The notes under the pieces were generated by a model. The model did not search any database. It was not told the origin of the DNA and worked only from the letters and a program-made list of their open reading frames with translations. A stretch of DNA of 64,000 bases from NCBI GenBank assembly GCA_020073305.1, contig JAIQFK010000004.1, forward strand, positions 124,001 to 188,000, in the 5' to 3' direction. This stretch comes from Terriglobia bacterium (lineage in GTDB: Bacteria > Acidobacteriota > Terriglobia > Bryobacterales > Bryobacteraceae). Of this stretch, positions 9,926 through 19,034 are shown in pieces. The position numbers and the translations under genes are program-made. The first letter of the stretch is position 1. Every line of letters starts with the position of its first letter.

Positions 9926-10932
9926 AAGCGTGTCTGCTACGCGCGCCCGCGCCAGTGAGCACCAATCCTTTGGTGCTGGCGGATGTCCCGATGCCCGTGC
10001 CTTCAGCGGGCCAGGTGCTGGTGCGGGTCAGCGCGTGCGGCGTGTGCCGTACGGATCTGCACGTGGTGGAGGGCGAACTCTCCCCGCGCAAATCGCCACT
10101 GATTCCCGGCCACCAGGTGGTGGGCGTGATCGAGCAGAGAGGCGAGGGCGCACGCCGGTTCCGCGTAGGCGACCGCGTGGGGATCGCCTGGCTGCACGAG
10201 ACCGACGGGGTGTGCGAATACTGCCGCGCGGGGCAGGAGAATCTCTGCGAGCATGCCACGTTCACGGGATACGTAGTGGATGGCGGCTATGCGGAATACG
10301 CGCTTGCGCCCGAGGCATTTGTCTATCCCATTCCTGAGTCGTTCAGCGATCTCGATGCCGCCCCGCTGCTTTGCGCCGGGATCATTGGCTTCCGCGCGCT
10401 GCGACTGTCAGGGATAGGGCCAGGAGGGCGGCTGGGCTTTTACGGATTTGGCGCCGCGGCGCACGTGGCCATCCAGGTGGCGCGCCACTGGGGCGTTGAG
10501 GTTTACGCCTTCACGCGCGACGCGGCACACCAGCGGCTGGCGCTGGATCTGGGGGCTGCGTGGGCAGGCTCCGGGAAGGCGAACGGCCACGGCCCTCCGA
10601 CACTACTGGATAGCGCCATCATCTTCGCGCCCGCGGGCGAGCTGGTGCCGGCGGCGTTGAAGGTGCTCCGGAAGGGCGGCACGCTGGTGTTGGCTGGCAT
10701 CCACATGAGCACCATTCCAGCCATGGATTACGACCTGCTGTATTGGGAGCGTGTGATTCGCAGCGTAGCGAACAACACGCGCCAGGACGGCGAGGATTTC
10801 CTGCGCGTGGCGGCGGAGATTCCGGTTCGTACCCAGGTGCGGGTCTTCCCGCTCGCGGAGGCCAATCGGGCTCTCAATGCGTTGAAAAACGATGAAGTGC
10901 GGGGTGCGGCTGTGATTCAGGTGCGCGGGTAA
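9922..10932 (+). CDS. Zinc-dependent alcohol dehydrogenase
   Basis: 336 residues from a GTG start embedded in the GTGA overlap with the esterase. It is a medium-chain dehydrogenase of the AdhP-like group. Catalytic zinc ligands are in 'GVCRTDLH' and 'PGHQVVG'. The structural-zinc loop is '[15 protein letters not shown]', which keeps three cysteines and has Asp where the first Cys often stands. The NAD(P)-binding part starts at '[13 protein letters not shown]'. The reaction is alcohol to aldehyde oxidation or the reverse with NAD(P). The overlap with the esterase suggests that the two act on the same substrate stream, which is inference. Confidence 0.88.
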   Translation: MKACLLRAPAPVSTNPLVLADVPMPVPSAGQVLVRVSACGVCRTDLHVVEGELSPRKSPLIPGHQVVGVIEQRGEGARRFRVGDRVGIAWLHETDGVCEYCRAGQENLCEHATFTGYVVDGGYAEYALAPEAFVYPIPESFSDLDAAPLLCAGIIGFRALRLSGIGPGGRLGFYGFGAAAHVAIQVARHWGVEVYAFTRDAAHQRLALDLGAAWAGSGKANGHGPPTLLDSAIIFAPAGELVPAALKVLRKGGTLVLAGIHMSTIPAMDYDLLYWERVIRSVANNTRQDGEDFLRVAAEIPVRTQVRVFPLAEANRALNALKNDEVRGAAVIQVRG

Positions 10933-10942
10933 ACCAGGAAGA

Positions 10943-12784
10943 TCAGAAGATAAAGTTCACGCCGCCGCGAACGCTGCGCGGGGTTTGCACCAGGAGCAAC
11001 TGTTGCCCGTTGGCGAGCGAGAGCGGAAGATAACCCTGAGCCAGCAGGTTACGGAGGTCGGCGGTGGCTTCCATACGCCACGGCAGCGAGAAAAAGGTGG
11101 GGATCGGCTGGCGGACGTAAATGTTCAGCCCGGCCTCGGGCCGCAAGGGCTGCGTGGTGTAAATGGGACCTGGAGTGATGGCGCGCTGGTCTATCCACTG
11201 ATAGCTGGCGATGAAGTGCGTACCGCTCTTGGAAATGGTTCCCGTGCCGCGCGTGGTAACGGCATTACGGCGGCTGGCGTGGATCAAGGAGCGCAACTCC
11301 TCCGGATTGTCTGTCGTCAGCTCATCTGACCTTGGCGCCAGCACCCCGACCGACCCATAGATCACCGTGACGTTAAAATTGTCGCCCAGGTTCTGCGTCA
11401 CCGATGCCGTGTAGCCGAGGGTCTGAAACTCGCCGGCGTTGAAGATCGCACTGTCGGAGAACATATCCGGCAGAAGGTCGCCCGACGCAAACAGTCCGGA
11501 AGCGGGGCCGGAAATCGTCAAGGCGGCGTTGGTCACGCGCTCGCGATATCCGGAAACACGATACGTGCGCGAACCCATCTTGCGCGAATACCCGATCTCC
11601 ATATCCTCGCCGCGCTGCACTTTGGCACGACCGTCGCGCAGCGAAATCCGGGGCAGAATGGAGAGCGCCTGGATATCGCGCTGCAGTTCCGAATCGGCCG
11701 CGGCCGGGGAGGCTCCGAGGTCCGGCCGCGCGTTCCCAGAGGTGTAGGCGATGTCCAGCTTGCTGGCATCGGGCAAGGTGTAGTCCAGCCGGGCATAAGG
11801 GCTGAAGTAATGCAGCCGGTCGAGGAATGAAACCGAATCGAGCGAGAAACCGTACTGCACTCGCAGCGCGTCGGAAATCTGCTCCTCATCGCCGACGTTA
11901 ATGGACATGGTGCGTAGAGGCGGTAGATCGCCCACGGCGGGCCCGCCCGTGAACGCTTCCGCAAAGCGGGGCAGGAAAGTCTCGCGCATGGTCAGCGACA
12001 CCGCAGGGCTCACCCGCCCCAGGTCGCGCGCGTAGCTGGTTCGAAAGCCCGCTGAGGCCATTCCCGATTGCGCCATGTACCCAAGGTTTCCGCTTACCGC
12101 CACCTGATTGCTGCCAAACAGGGAAGTTGCGAAGGCGAATGCAGTGCCAAGATCAGCTTCATTGCCGAAACCTGAAACCTGCCCGCCATCACCGCCCGAA
12201 AGCTTTACCAGGCCGCGCGTTTCGGAGAATACGGCTGTGCTACGCCGCTCCGGACGATCGGGATCGCCGGGGTTCCAATTGGGCAGGATGCGCAGGATCG
12301 GCCGGGTCGAACTGGCACTTCGCAGGACCCATTTCCAATCGTCGGTCATCAGGGCGCGCTCGCCCTCAGGGGGCGTCACCAATTGAATGGTGCTGAACAA
12401 CGTGGTGAGGTTGACGCTCAAGAAGCTGCGCATGCCCGGCTGAACCTGAATGTTGTTGCGGAACACGGGCGCAAAACTGCGCAGGGTGACCCGCATGGAA
12501 TAAACATCCGGCATGAGACTCAGGAAAGAAAAAGCGCCGTTCGCGTCCGTCAACGCACGGGCGAAGAGGCGGTCCTCGTGAGTAAACAGCAGGACGGTAG
12601 CCCCCATCTGAGGGATGCCGACGCCGTCACGCACCTGGCCGGTAATGGCGCCCGAGAGTCTCGCCGGAGCGACGGCAAAGGAAGGCGAAGCAATGGATAG
12701 AATCCCAGCCACGAGGAGAGCGGCTGCTTTGGGAGACCCGACCCTTGGGGCAAACGGTCTCATCTGCCGTGATCCTTCATCCAT
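10943..12784 (-). CDS. Outer-membrane barrel protein with carboxypeptidase-regulatory-like domain
   Basis: 613 residues; a second Met at residue 8 ('MRPFAPRVG') is a possible start and gives a cleaner signal peptide, with cleavage near 'SPSFAVAPA'. Residues about 45-125 are a carboxypeptidase-regulatory-like Ig domain ('GAITGQVRDGVGIPQMGATV'). The remainder is rich in alternating hydrophobic/polar strands and ends in 'RSVRGGVNFIF' with a terminal Phe, as in outer-membrane beta-barrels. It resembles the Oar-like TonB-receptor relatives common in Acidobacteria, but a clear plug domain and TonB box were not found and the length is short. Substrate unknown. It follows the GWxTD gene on the same strand with a 28-base gap. 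Confidence 0.78.
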   Translation of the reverse strand: MDEGSRQMRPFAPRVGSPKAAALLVAGILSIASPSFAVAPARLSGAITGQVRDGVGIPQMGATVLLFTHEDRLFARALTDANGAFSFLSLMPDVYSMRVTLRSFAPVFRNNIQVQPGMRSFLSVNLTTLFSTIQLVTPPEGERALMTDDWKWVLRSASSTRPILRILPNWNPGDPDRPERRSTAVFSETRGLVKLSGGDGGQVSGFGNEADLGTAFAFATSLFGSNQVAVSGNLGYMAQSGMASAGFRTSYARDLGRVSPAVSLTMRETFLPRFAEAFTGGPAVGDLPPLRTMSINVGDEEQISDALRVQYGFSLDSVSFLDRLHYFSPYARLDYTLPDASKLDIAYTSGNARPDLGASPAAADSELQRDIQALSILPRISLRDGRAKVQRGEDMEIGYSRKMGSRTYRVSGYRERVTNAALTISGPASGLFASGDLLPDMFSDSAIFNAGEFQTLGYTASVTQNLGDNFNVTVIYGSVGVLAPRSDELTTDNPEELRSLIHASRRNAVTTRGTGTISKSGTHFIASYQWIDQRAITPGPIYTTQPLRPEAGLNIYVRQPIPTFFSLPWRMEATADLRNLLAQGYLPLSLANGQQLLLVQTPRSVRGGVNFIF

Positions 12785-12812
12785 TGCCTTCAGGCAATAT
12801 CCTGGATACCCT

Positions 12813-14498
12813 TTAGGTTACCGTAAATGTGGCCGTGGGTGTTAACGTCTGATTCCGGTTCCTATCGGTCACCTTCATCTTAAGAGTATACTGCCCCGGT
12901 TTCAGCGTTTGTAGGGGCAGGAGCTTCTCAATTGTTACTTGTTGCGAGGAGGCGTCCGGCAGTTTGGCGAGTTCTTCGCTAAAATCGAAGATCTTCTCAT
13001 TTGTACCGTTCTTCACAACTTCGTACTCGACGATTCCATTGGGCTTCTGGGTCTTCTCATCCGGGCCGAAATTATAGAGCTGCAGGTAGATACCCATCTT
13101 TTCATCCTGCCTGAACGTATCGGACAGCCGGGGCCGCACTTTGGAAGTGCCGACCACGAACTGGCCCGAGCCGATGCTGCGGGTGGGAACCTTTTCGATC
13201 ACATCCGCGAGGATGAGGCTGCTGGACGCAAGCTTTTCGTCGTCGTAATGCGGGACATTCAGGGCCACCTCGAAGTTGTTCATGTTGCCGCCGATGACAT
13301 CCTTTGCCACCACATTCAGCCGGTACATACCGGGCGCCAGAGGAACGGACTTCCAGTACACACTCGGTTTCTTTATGATCTGCGCCAACAGTTCAGCCGG
13401 CGACTCAATCGACACCGTGTCCTCGAAAACGTTGACCACGCGGCGTGACAGGGTGGTGATACGCGCATAGATATTGACCACTGCTTTTTGCACGGTGTCT
13501 TTCATCTGAAACTGCAGATCTTTGTTCTCAAACTGCATCGTGATGTTGGTCAGCACGGAAGTGTTGGTGACCTTGATGAAATCGGCCCGCACCTTCATGG
13601 GAAGCAGGTTAAACGTGATGTGCGTGGTGACCGCGGCTTCCAGGTCTTTGAACTTAACCGCTGGCGGCTTTTGAATCTTGGCGAACCGTTCCAGACGTTC
13701 AAATTCATCCATGCTGGCGGGAGTGCCGCCGAAGGCGGTGCCCAAGTGCGTGCCGTCGGTGCGGTTGAAGCGGTCCGTCTTGCTGGCCATGCCCATCTGT
13801 TCCATCATGGTCAAACCGGCGTTGGGCACATACAGCAACGCGTCTTTTTCCGAGGGGTCCATGGTGTAGCGGTATTCGCCGCTCATGGTGGGATCGACGA
13901 ATTCCAGGATGATGTTGTTGCCGATGCCGTCGATATAGCGATAGCGCCATTGTTCGAACGGATAGGTGGATGTTTCGCCGCCGCCCTCTTCCATGGGCCG
14001 CTCGTAGCTGCCGCCGGAGGGATGCGATTCGATCTCATCCGGAGGACCGTACATGATGTAGATGCGGCCGCGATCGCTTTTCCATCCGGGAATTCCCGAA
14101 GCGAAGCGCTCATTGGCGTACGCGATCCGCCGGTAGTGCTCTTCCTTGAACTCGTTCTCTACGGTGTCGGGTGTGGGGTCGCGCCGCAGCCAGAACTGCT
14201 CGATGAACTGCTCGCGCTCCTCGTCGGTTTGCAGACGTTTCCAGGCCTGGCGTTCTTCATCGGTGATGATGTAAACGACGTCCTCGTTGAGCCACTTCTT
14301 ATAGGGCGTCTCGAGCTCTTTGCGCAGCTTGGCTTCGCGCTTCTTCTTTTCCTTTTCGCTCAGGGGCTTGGCGATAGTCCCCTGCCCCTGGGCATCGGTG
14401 CTCGAACTGTCCTTCTTGTCCGCGTAGCTGAGCGTGACCGGGAAAAGTACGATAACAGCTAAGCCGGGTATCCAAAGACGAGCCGGTCTCACTTGCAC
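12813..14498 (-). CDS. GWxTD domain-containing secreted protein
   Basis: 561 residues, GTG start. AGGAGG at 14503-14508 lies 4 bases upstream; a second GTG six bases later is also well placed. The signal peptide spans roughly residues 1-26 ('IPGLAVIVLFPVTLSYA'). The hallmark region runs about residues 65-170: 'YKKWLNEDVVYIITDEER', then 'FWLRRDPTPDTVENEF' and 'RIYIMYGPPDEIESHPSG', which defines the GWxTD family seen in Acidobacteria, Bacteroidetes and related phyla. Function is unknown. The C-terminal half is beta-rich and may be two Ig-like domains. A sigma70-like promoter stands just upstream on the minus strand. Confidence 0.92.
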   Translation of the reverse strand: MQVRPARLWIPGLAVIVLFPVTLSYADKKDSSSTDAQGQGTIAKPLSEKEKKKREAKLRKELETPYKKWLNEDVVYIITDEERQAWKRLQTDEEREQFIEQFWLRRDPTPDTVENEFKEEHYRRIAYANERFASGIPGWKSDRGRIYIMYGPPDEIESHPSGGSYERPMEEGGGETSTYPFEQWRYRYIDGIGNNIILEFVDPTMSGEYRYTMDPSEKDALLYVPNAGLTMMEQMGMASKTDRFNRTDGTHLGTAFGGTPASMDEFERLERFAKIQKPPAVKFKDLEAAVTTHITFNLLPMKVRADFIKVTNTSVLTNITMQFENKDLQFQMKDTVQKAVVNIYARITTLSRRVVNVFEDTVSIESPAELLAQIIKKPSVYWKSVPLAPGMYRLNVVAKDVIGGNMNNFEVALNVPHYDDEKLASSSLILADVIEKVPTRSIGSGQFVVGTSKVRPRLSDTFRQDEKMGIYLQLYNFGPDEKTQKPNGIVEYEVVKNGTNEKIFDFSEELAKLPDASSQQVTIEKLLPLQTLKPGQYTLKMKVTDRNRNQTLTPTATFTVT

Positions 14499-14535
14499 GC
14501 CGCCTCCTGAAACTAGTTTAACTTTAACTATATCA

Positions 14536-14565
14536 ATTCTATTGCTGTAAAAAAATGGGCGTCAA
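14536..14565 (-). promoter_or_regulatory. Sigma70-like promoter for the GWxTD gene
   Basis: Reading the minus strand, TTGACG (complement of 14560-14565) and TAGAAT (complement of 14536-14541) are separated by 18 bases; each differs from consensus at one position. Transcription would start near 14529, about 30 bases before the GTG start. Confidence 0.6.
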
Positions 14566-14584
14566 GTGGGCGGATTCGGCCCAC
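14566..14584. terminator. Possible terminator hairpin after the inositol operon
   Basis: A perfect 6-base inverted repeat, GTGGGC/GCCCAC, with a 7-base loop follows the methyltransferase stop on the minus strand. The T-run is 10 bases further on (complement of 14550-14556), so it is not a textbook intrinsic terminator. On the plus strand the hairpin is followed by a short ATTTTT tract. Confidence 0.35.
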
Positions 14585-14591
14585 TGTGGCC

Positions 14592-15416
14592 CTATTTTTC
14601 CGCCACTACCAGGATCTCCCCGCAAAACCGGCGCAGGGAGGGGATCCGACGCAGCAGCCGGTCATCCACTGATTCGAGAAAGCGCAGGCTCCCGCGCACC
14701 AGGGGCGACTGAAATCGCCCGCGAAACAGCCGTTTGGCCATGGCAAAAAGATTCATGGGCCTTGCCTCCACGTGGTGAAAACAGGTACGCAGCAGATCGA
14801 GCTCGCGATCGCCGAGGATGATCTCTTCGCCCGCCTCGTCCGGCTGGCGGCTCAGCCACCAGCGCGCCCGCCGGAGCCAGTTGAGCAGGCGGTTATTGCC
14901 GTAGGTTTCGGCCAGCAGCAGCTTGCCGCCCGGCCGGAGCACCCGGACCAGTTCCGCGAGCGCGTTAGGGTACTTCAGCGTGTGATGCAGCGCGGCATTG
15001 GCATAGATCAGGTCGAACTCGCCATCCGCGAAGCAGCTCAGATCGGCCGCATCCCGGGCACAACCGCGCACCCGATCCGCGACGCCGCTTGCGGCAGCAC
15101 GGCGGAGGCCGATCTGGACGGCGACGGATGAGAGATCGAGCAAGGCTACGCGCGCGCCTTCAGTGGCCATCAGCACCCCCCATTCGCCCAACCCGCAGCC
15201 ATAGTCGAGCACCGAACGTCCCGCCAAGGGTTCGAACAACAGTTGCTGGAGCACGGCGGCGTACAGCCGGCGGCGTTCATAGAGGGTGCTGGAGGGCTGA
15301 TCGAGGTCCCGGAGCATACACTCACGACTGATGCGCAGGTCGTCATCGGAAGCCTGGACATGCGCTCGATATAACGCATCGTAGAACCCGCGCTCATCGT
15401 GAGCCGTAATCTTCAA
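14592..15416 (-). CDS. Class I SAM-dependent methyltransferase
   Basis: 274 residues. The Rossmann methyltransferase motifs are clear: 'VLDYGCGLGEWG' (motif I) near residue 70, 'ALLDLSSVAVQIG' (motif II), 'FDLIYANAALHHT' (post-I) and 'VRVLRPGGKLLLAE'. The C-terminal 80 residues are basic and hydrophobic ('RRARWWLSRQ', 'AMAKRLFRGRF') and may contact membrane lipid or polymer. It is third in the operon with inositol-3-phosphate synthase and an SDR enzyme, 8 bases after the latter, so an inositol- or sugar-lipid is a plausible substrate. That assignment is inference. Confidence 0.88.
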   Translation of the reverse strand: MKITAHDERGFYDALYRAHVQASDDDLRISRECMLRDLDQPSSTLYERRRLYAAVLQQLLFEPLAGRSVLDYGCGLGEWGVLMATEGARVALLDLSSVAVQIGLRRAAASGVADRVRGCARDAADLSCFADGEFDLIYANAALHHTLKYPNALAELVRVLRPGGKLLLAETYGNNRLLNWLRRARWWLSRQPDEAGEEIILGDRELDLLRTCFHHVEARPMNLFAMAKRLFRGRFQSPLVRGSLRFLESVDDRLLRRIPSLRRFCGEILVVAEK

Positions 15417-15424
15417 GGAGATCG

Positions 15425-16414
15425 TTACACCGCGCGGCGGACGCCTGCTGCCGCAATGAGCCGGTCCTCGAAGGCGAAATCCAGCTTACGGCGAGGCCGT
15501 CTCAGATACCAGCGATAGGTTTCCCGCAGGCCGGTTTCAAAGGCCATGGGTTTTACGCCCAGAACCCGCTGCAGTTTGCTGACGTTTTCGGTAATCGGCG
15601 AAACATCGAGATATTCGCCGAAGTACATGGGTGCGCCCATGGGGTTTCCACCGGCGGCCGCGATTCTTTCCCGCGGCACCCGGACCAGGTCGGGCTTCTT
15701 GGCGGCGGCGCGCGCCATTTCGCGTACCGCCTCCACCTGAGTCACGGGTTTTGGATTAGCGATGTTGAAGGACTCGCCGATGGCCTCGTCGACCTCGATG
15801 GAGCGCAGGCAGGCGCGCGCCAGGTCCTGGACGTGAATAAACTGCATCAGCCGCGTACCATCCCCGGGGATGATGATGGGCCGGCCGGCGCGCATCCGGT
15901 CCCAGAAGTAGGCCTCGCGGTAAAAGGGATTCTCGGGACCGTAGACGAATGGCGGGCGGAAAGTCACAATCGGAAAACCGGTTTTCCGGTGCATGCGCAG
16001 CAGCACCCTCTCGGCCATGGCCTTGTTGCGAACATAAGGCTCGGGATGGTTGTCGGGCGCGAGCGGATCGCCTTCGTAGTGGTTCAGCCCGTCGCCATAC
16101 GCGGCGACGCTCGACATGAACACGTAGCGCTCCAGATGATTGCCCACTGCCAGCGCGGTAGCCTCCACTTGCGCGGCCGTGGTGCCGCGCTCCCAGTCGT
16201 AGGCGTTGTCGAAGACCACCTCAAAACGGCGGTCGCCGATCACGCGGCGGACGGCTGCGGGATCATTCCGATCGGCTACCAGGTTCTCTACGCGTTTCGA
16301 CAGGGTATGCCGCGACCGGCGGTGCAGAATGGCGACCGAATGGCCGGCCTTGAGCAACTCGGCGACGATCCGCCGGCCAATGAATAGTGTTCCTCCGATG
16401 ACCAGGACTTTCAT
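15425..16414 (-). CDS. NAD-dependent epimerase/dehydratase (extended SDR)
   Basis: 329 residues. The nucleotide-binding motif 'VIGGTLFIGRRIV' stands at the N-terminus and the catalytic Tyr-x3-Lys is in 'YVRNKAMAE'; the Ser/Thr partner lies in 'VFMSSVAAYG'. 'FRPPFVYGPENP' and 'QFIHVQDLARA' are typical of NDP-sugar epimerases and dehydratases. It is also similar in pattern to chloroplast-stem-loop-binding-like SDRs, so a non-sugar role cannot be excluded. It sits between inositol-3-phosphate synthase (18 bases upstream) and a methyltransferase (8 bases downstream). Confidence 0.88.
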   Translation of the reverse strand: MKVLVIGGTLFIGRRIVAELLKAGHSVAILHRRSRHTLSKRVENLVADRNDPAAVRRVIGDRRFEVVFDNAYDWERGTTAAQVEATALAVGNHLERYVFMSSVAAYGDGLNHYEGDPLAPDNHPEPYVRNKAMAERVLLRMHRKTGFPIVTFRPPFVYGPENPFYREAYFWDRMRAGRPIIIPGDGTRLMQFIHVQDLARACLRSIEVDEAIGESFNIANPKPVTQVEAVREMARAAAKKPDLVRVPRERIAAAGGNPMGAPMYFGEYLDVSPITENVSKLQRVLGVKPMAFETGLRETYRWYLRRPRRKLDFAFEDRLIAAAGVRRAV

Positions 16415-16432
16415 GAATGGGGGGCGAAAACC

Positions 16433-17752
16433 TCAGTCGTAATATTCCAGGCCGAGATGCGTGATCAATGCTTCCCCGCGCATCCAGCGCAGTGTGTTCT
16501 TGAGTTTCATGAGCTGAATGAAGATGTCGTGCTCGGGATAGAGGCCGGGTGCGGTCATGGGAGCCTTGAAATAGAACGACAGCCACTCTTGGACGCCGCG
16601 CATGCCGGCGCGTTGTGCCAGATCCATGAACAGCACCAGATCGAGCACCAGCGGCGCCGCCAGGATGGAATCCCGGCACAGGAAATCGATCTTGATCTGC
16701 ATGGGATAACCCAGCCAGCCGAAGATGTCGATATTGTCCCAGCCTTCCTTGGCATCGCCGCGCGGCGGGTAATAGTTGATCCGCACCTTGTGATAGATGT
16801 TCTTGTACAGGTCCGGATAAAGATCCGGCTGCAGGATTTGTTCGAGGGCCGACAGCTTCGACTCTTCCTTGGATTTGAACGAACCGGGATCGTCGAGGAC
16901 TTCGCCGTCGCGGTTACCTAGAATGTTGGTGGAGAACCATCCGGAGACCCCCAGCATGCGCGATTTCAATCCCGGCGCGATCAGCGTCTTCATAAACGTC
17001 TGGCCGGTTTTAAAGTCTTTTCCGCAGATGGGCACATTGCGCTCGCGGGCCAGTTCAATGAGCGCGGGCGTGTCTGTGGTCAGATGCGGCGCGCCGTTGG
17101 CATAGGGCACGCCGGACTTCAATGCCGCGTATGCGTAGATCTGGCTGGGCGAGATTTCGGGATCGTTCTTTTGCAGCCCACACTCGAAGTTCCGGATCGT
17201 CGCGTGAACCTCCGCCGGCTTGTGGAAGACTTCGGTCGATCCGCACCAGATCATCACCAGGCGGGCCGCGCCGCTCGATTCCCGGAACTTCCGGATGTCG
17301 TCCATCAGCATTTCGGCGTGGTCCATTTTGGAGCCTTCAGGCTTCAGATTCGGACCGTGGATCCGTTTTACGAATTCGTGATCAAAGACGGCCGGCTGCG
17401 GACAAATGGCCTCCAGGGGCTCGCGCAACTGATCGAGCAGGGACTTTTCGAGCACCCCGGCATGCTGCGCGGCCTGGTAGGCGTTCTCTTCGAAAATATC
17501 CCACGTGCCGATGGTGAGGTCTTCGAGTGACGCGAGCGGCACAAAATCCTTGATGAGCGGTGACCGGCCGTCGGTGCGCTTCCCCAGGCGGATGGTGGAT
17601 AGCTGGGTGACAGACCCAATGGGCTTGGCCAGACCCCGCTTGACGGCTTCTACGCCGGCGATGAACGTGGTCGTTACCGCGCCCATGCCGGGAATCAGCA
17701 CGCCCAGTTTGCCGTCAGCGGGCGCGATACGAACGTTATCTTGCGCAGACAC
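16433..17752 (-). CDS. Inositol-3-phosphate synthase
   Basis: 439 residues from a GTG at 17752 with GGGAGAG upstream. A longer frame runs to 17950 but would overlap the divergent regulator, and its extra N-terminus is low-complexity, so it is rejected. The enzyme converts glucose 6-phosphate to inositol 3-phosphate using NAD. Family signatures seen are 'LGVLIPGMGAVTTTFIAGVE' at the NAD-binding start, 'MIWCGSTEVF', 'PYANGAPHLTTDTPAL', 'GKDFKTGQTFMKT' with the catalytic lysines, and 'LGVSGWFSTNILGNRDGEVL'. It opens a three-gene operon with an SDR enzyme and a methyltransferase, implying local production of an inositol-derived lipid or solute. It diverges from a LytTR regulator over 49 bases. 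Confidence 0.95.
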   Translation of the reverse strand: MSAQDNVRIAPADGKLGVLIPGMGAVTTTFIAGVEAVKRGLAKPIGSVTQLSTIRLGKRTDGRSPLIKDFVPLASLEDLTIGTWDIFEENAYQAAQHAGVLEKSLLDQLREPLEAICPQPAVFDHEFVKRIHGPNLKPEGSKMDHAEMLMDDIRKFRESSGAARLVMIWCGSTEVFHKPAEVHATIRNFECGLQKNDPEISPSQIYAYAALKSGVPYANGAPHLTTDTPALIELARERNVPICGKDFKTGQTFMKTLIAPGLKSRMLGVSGWFSTNILGNRDGEVLDDPGSFKSKEESKLSALEQILQPDLYPDLYKNIYHKVRINYYPPRGDAKEGWDNIDIFGWLGYPMQIKIDFLCRDSILAAPLVLDLVLFMDLAQRAGMRGVQEWLSFYFKAPMTAPGLYPEHDIFIQLMKLKNTLRWMRGEALITHLGLEYYD

Positions 17753-17801
17753 AATGCCACTCTCCCGGGGGATAGAAAGGTATTTGTTATAATACCAACT
17801 C

Positions 17802-18575
17802 ATGCGAGATCGCGCGACAGCGACGCTCTCCACGCTGATTGTGGACGATGAATCGCTGGCCTGCGAAGAACTCGCGTACCTGCTCCAAGACTTTCCGGAA
17901 GTAGAGGTTGCGGCCACCGCGCGCAACGGTCTGGAGGCCGTGGATCTCATCCAGAAGCTGGAGCCCGACCTGGTTTTCCTGGATGTTCAGATGCCCGGTC
18001 TCGACGGCATGGGGGTGGTCCGCCAGCTACGCGAGCGCGGCATCGAACTGCCGCATATCATTTTCGTTACGGCATACGATCAGTACGCGATTGAAGCTTT
18101 TCGCCTGGAGGCCCTGGATTATCTGCTCAAGCCGCTGGACCGGGTCAGGCTGGCCGAAACCATCGAGCGCGCAAAACGCGTGACGCAAGACCGGCAAGAA
18201 AAGGCCGAAGTTGAGTCCCCTCCGCGCCAGACGCCACAGCGCACCAAACTGCTGGTGCGCGCCAACAATCACAACTTCATCGTGGACGCGCAGGATATGA
18301 TCTATGCCACCATTGACAGCGGCTTGATCACGATCGTCGCCGCCCAAGTAGAAGGCCAGTCCAACTACCGCACCCTCGAAGACCTGCAGGCGAATCTCGA
18401 CCGTGACACCTTTTGGCGCGTGCACCGCTCGTATCTGGTGAACATCAACCGCATCAAGGAAGTGGTGCCGTGGTTCAAGTCCAGCTACCAGCTCCGCATG
18501 GATGACAAGAAGAACAGCGAGATCCCGGTGAGCCGCGTGCAGACCAAGCGGCTGCGGGAATTGCTGAAGCTGTAG
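17802..18575 (+). CDS. LytTR-family response regulator
   Basis: 257 residues. The receiver domain (about 5-125) has acidic residues in 'LIVDDESLACEE', the phospho-acceptor Asp61 in 'LVFLDVQMPG', Thr in 'FVTAYDQYA' and Lys in 'DYLLKPLD'. A linker leads to a C-terminal LytTR DNA-binding domain (about 150-257) with 'VHRSYLVNINRIKEVVPWF' and 'IPVSRVQTKRLRELL'. Such regulators bind direct repeats upstream of target genes when phosphorylated by LytS-type kinases. One LytS-type kinase is encoded 2.9 kb downstream, so a functional pairing is possible but not shown. The start overlaps no neighbour and diverges from inositol-3-phosphate synthase. Confidence 0.93.
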   Translation: MRDRATATLSTLIVDDESLACEELAYLLQDFPEVEVAATARNGLEAVDLIQKLEPDLVFLDVQMPGLDGMGVVRQLRERGIELPHIIFVTAYDQYAIEAFRLEALDYLLKPLDRVRLAETIERAKRVTQDRQEKAEVESPPRQTPQRTKLLVRANNHNFIVDAQDMIYATIDSGLITIVAAQVEGQSNYRTLEDLQANLDRDTFWRVHRSYLVNINRIKEVVPWFKSSYQLRMDDKKNSEIPVSRVQTKRLRELLKL

Positions 18576-18599
18576 GGTTCGAGCCATCCGTAGCCTCGA

Positions 18600-19022
18600 A
18601 TGATCCCCAGTATCTGCCGGTCCTCGGTCGCAACTGCATTAATCTTCCTACAGATGCCGGCCGGAGGTGCGCAAACACCAACAGGCGCGCAGCCGCCACT
18701 TGGTTCCTCGGCAGCTCAAGTGAGAACAGAGGTACAGGCCCTACCCATCGGCGGCAAGTTGACCGTGAACATGCTGGATGGCAGTGAATATTACGGCAAC
18801 CTGAGCAGTATCGAAGCAGACTCGTTTTCAATTCGCGAGGTCGATCTCAAAAAGGTGCTGACGCTGCGCTACGAGGAAGTGAAGAAGGTACGGAAGGACT
18901 ACGGCAGGCGAGGATTTGGCGGCCGGCGAGTACACCCTCGCACAAACCGGATTGCGGCGGTCTTGATCCTCGCGGCCCTGCTCGGGATCGTAATCGGAGC
19001 GCTACTCTCGGACAAATCATGA
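18600..19022 (+). CDS. Small membrane-anchored protein of unknown function
   Basis: 140 residues, not recognised. The N-terminus looks like a signal peptide or short anchor ('SVATALIFLQMPAGGAQ'). The centre ('IGGKLTVNMLDGSEYYGNLS') resembles an SH3/Sm-like small beta domain, followed by a basic loop. A strongly hydrophobic C-terminal helix ('IAAVLILAALLGIVIGALL') ends near the last residues. No clear ribosome site precedes the ATG. It lies 24 bases after the LytTR regulator, so it is probably cotranscribed and could be part of envelope signalling, which is inference. Confidence 0.6.
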   Translation: MIPSICRSSVATALIFLQMPAGGAQTPTGAQPPLGSSAAQVRTEVQALPIGGKLTVNMLDGSEYYGNLSSIEADSFSIREVDLKKVLTLRYEEVKKVRKDYGRRGFGGRRVHPRTNRIAAVLILAALLGIVIGALLSDKS

Positions 19023-19034
19023 TTGGGTCCCGCC

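Noticed and set aside
13488-14462. A 324-codon open frame antisense to the GWxTD gene
   Set aside because: It mirrors GWxTD codon periodicity, has no family match or ribosome site, and the GWxTD gene is clearly the real one.
17753-17950. A 66-residue N-terminal extension of inositol-3-phosphate synthase
   Set aside because: It would overlap the divergent LytTR regulator, is Ser/Arg-rich, and a GTG with a ribosome site lies where the family's usual start begins.
18574-18600. A GGTTCGAGCC stretch resembling a tRNA T-loop
   Set aside because: No acceptor, D or anticodon arms could be drawn around it.
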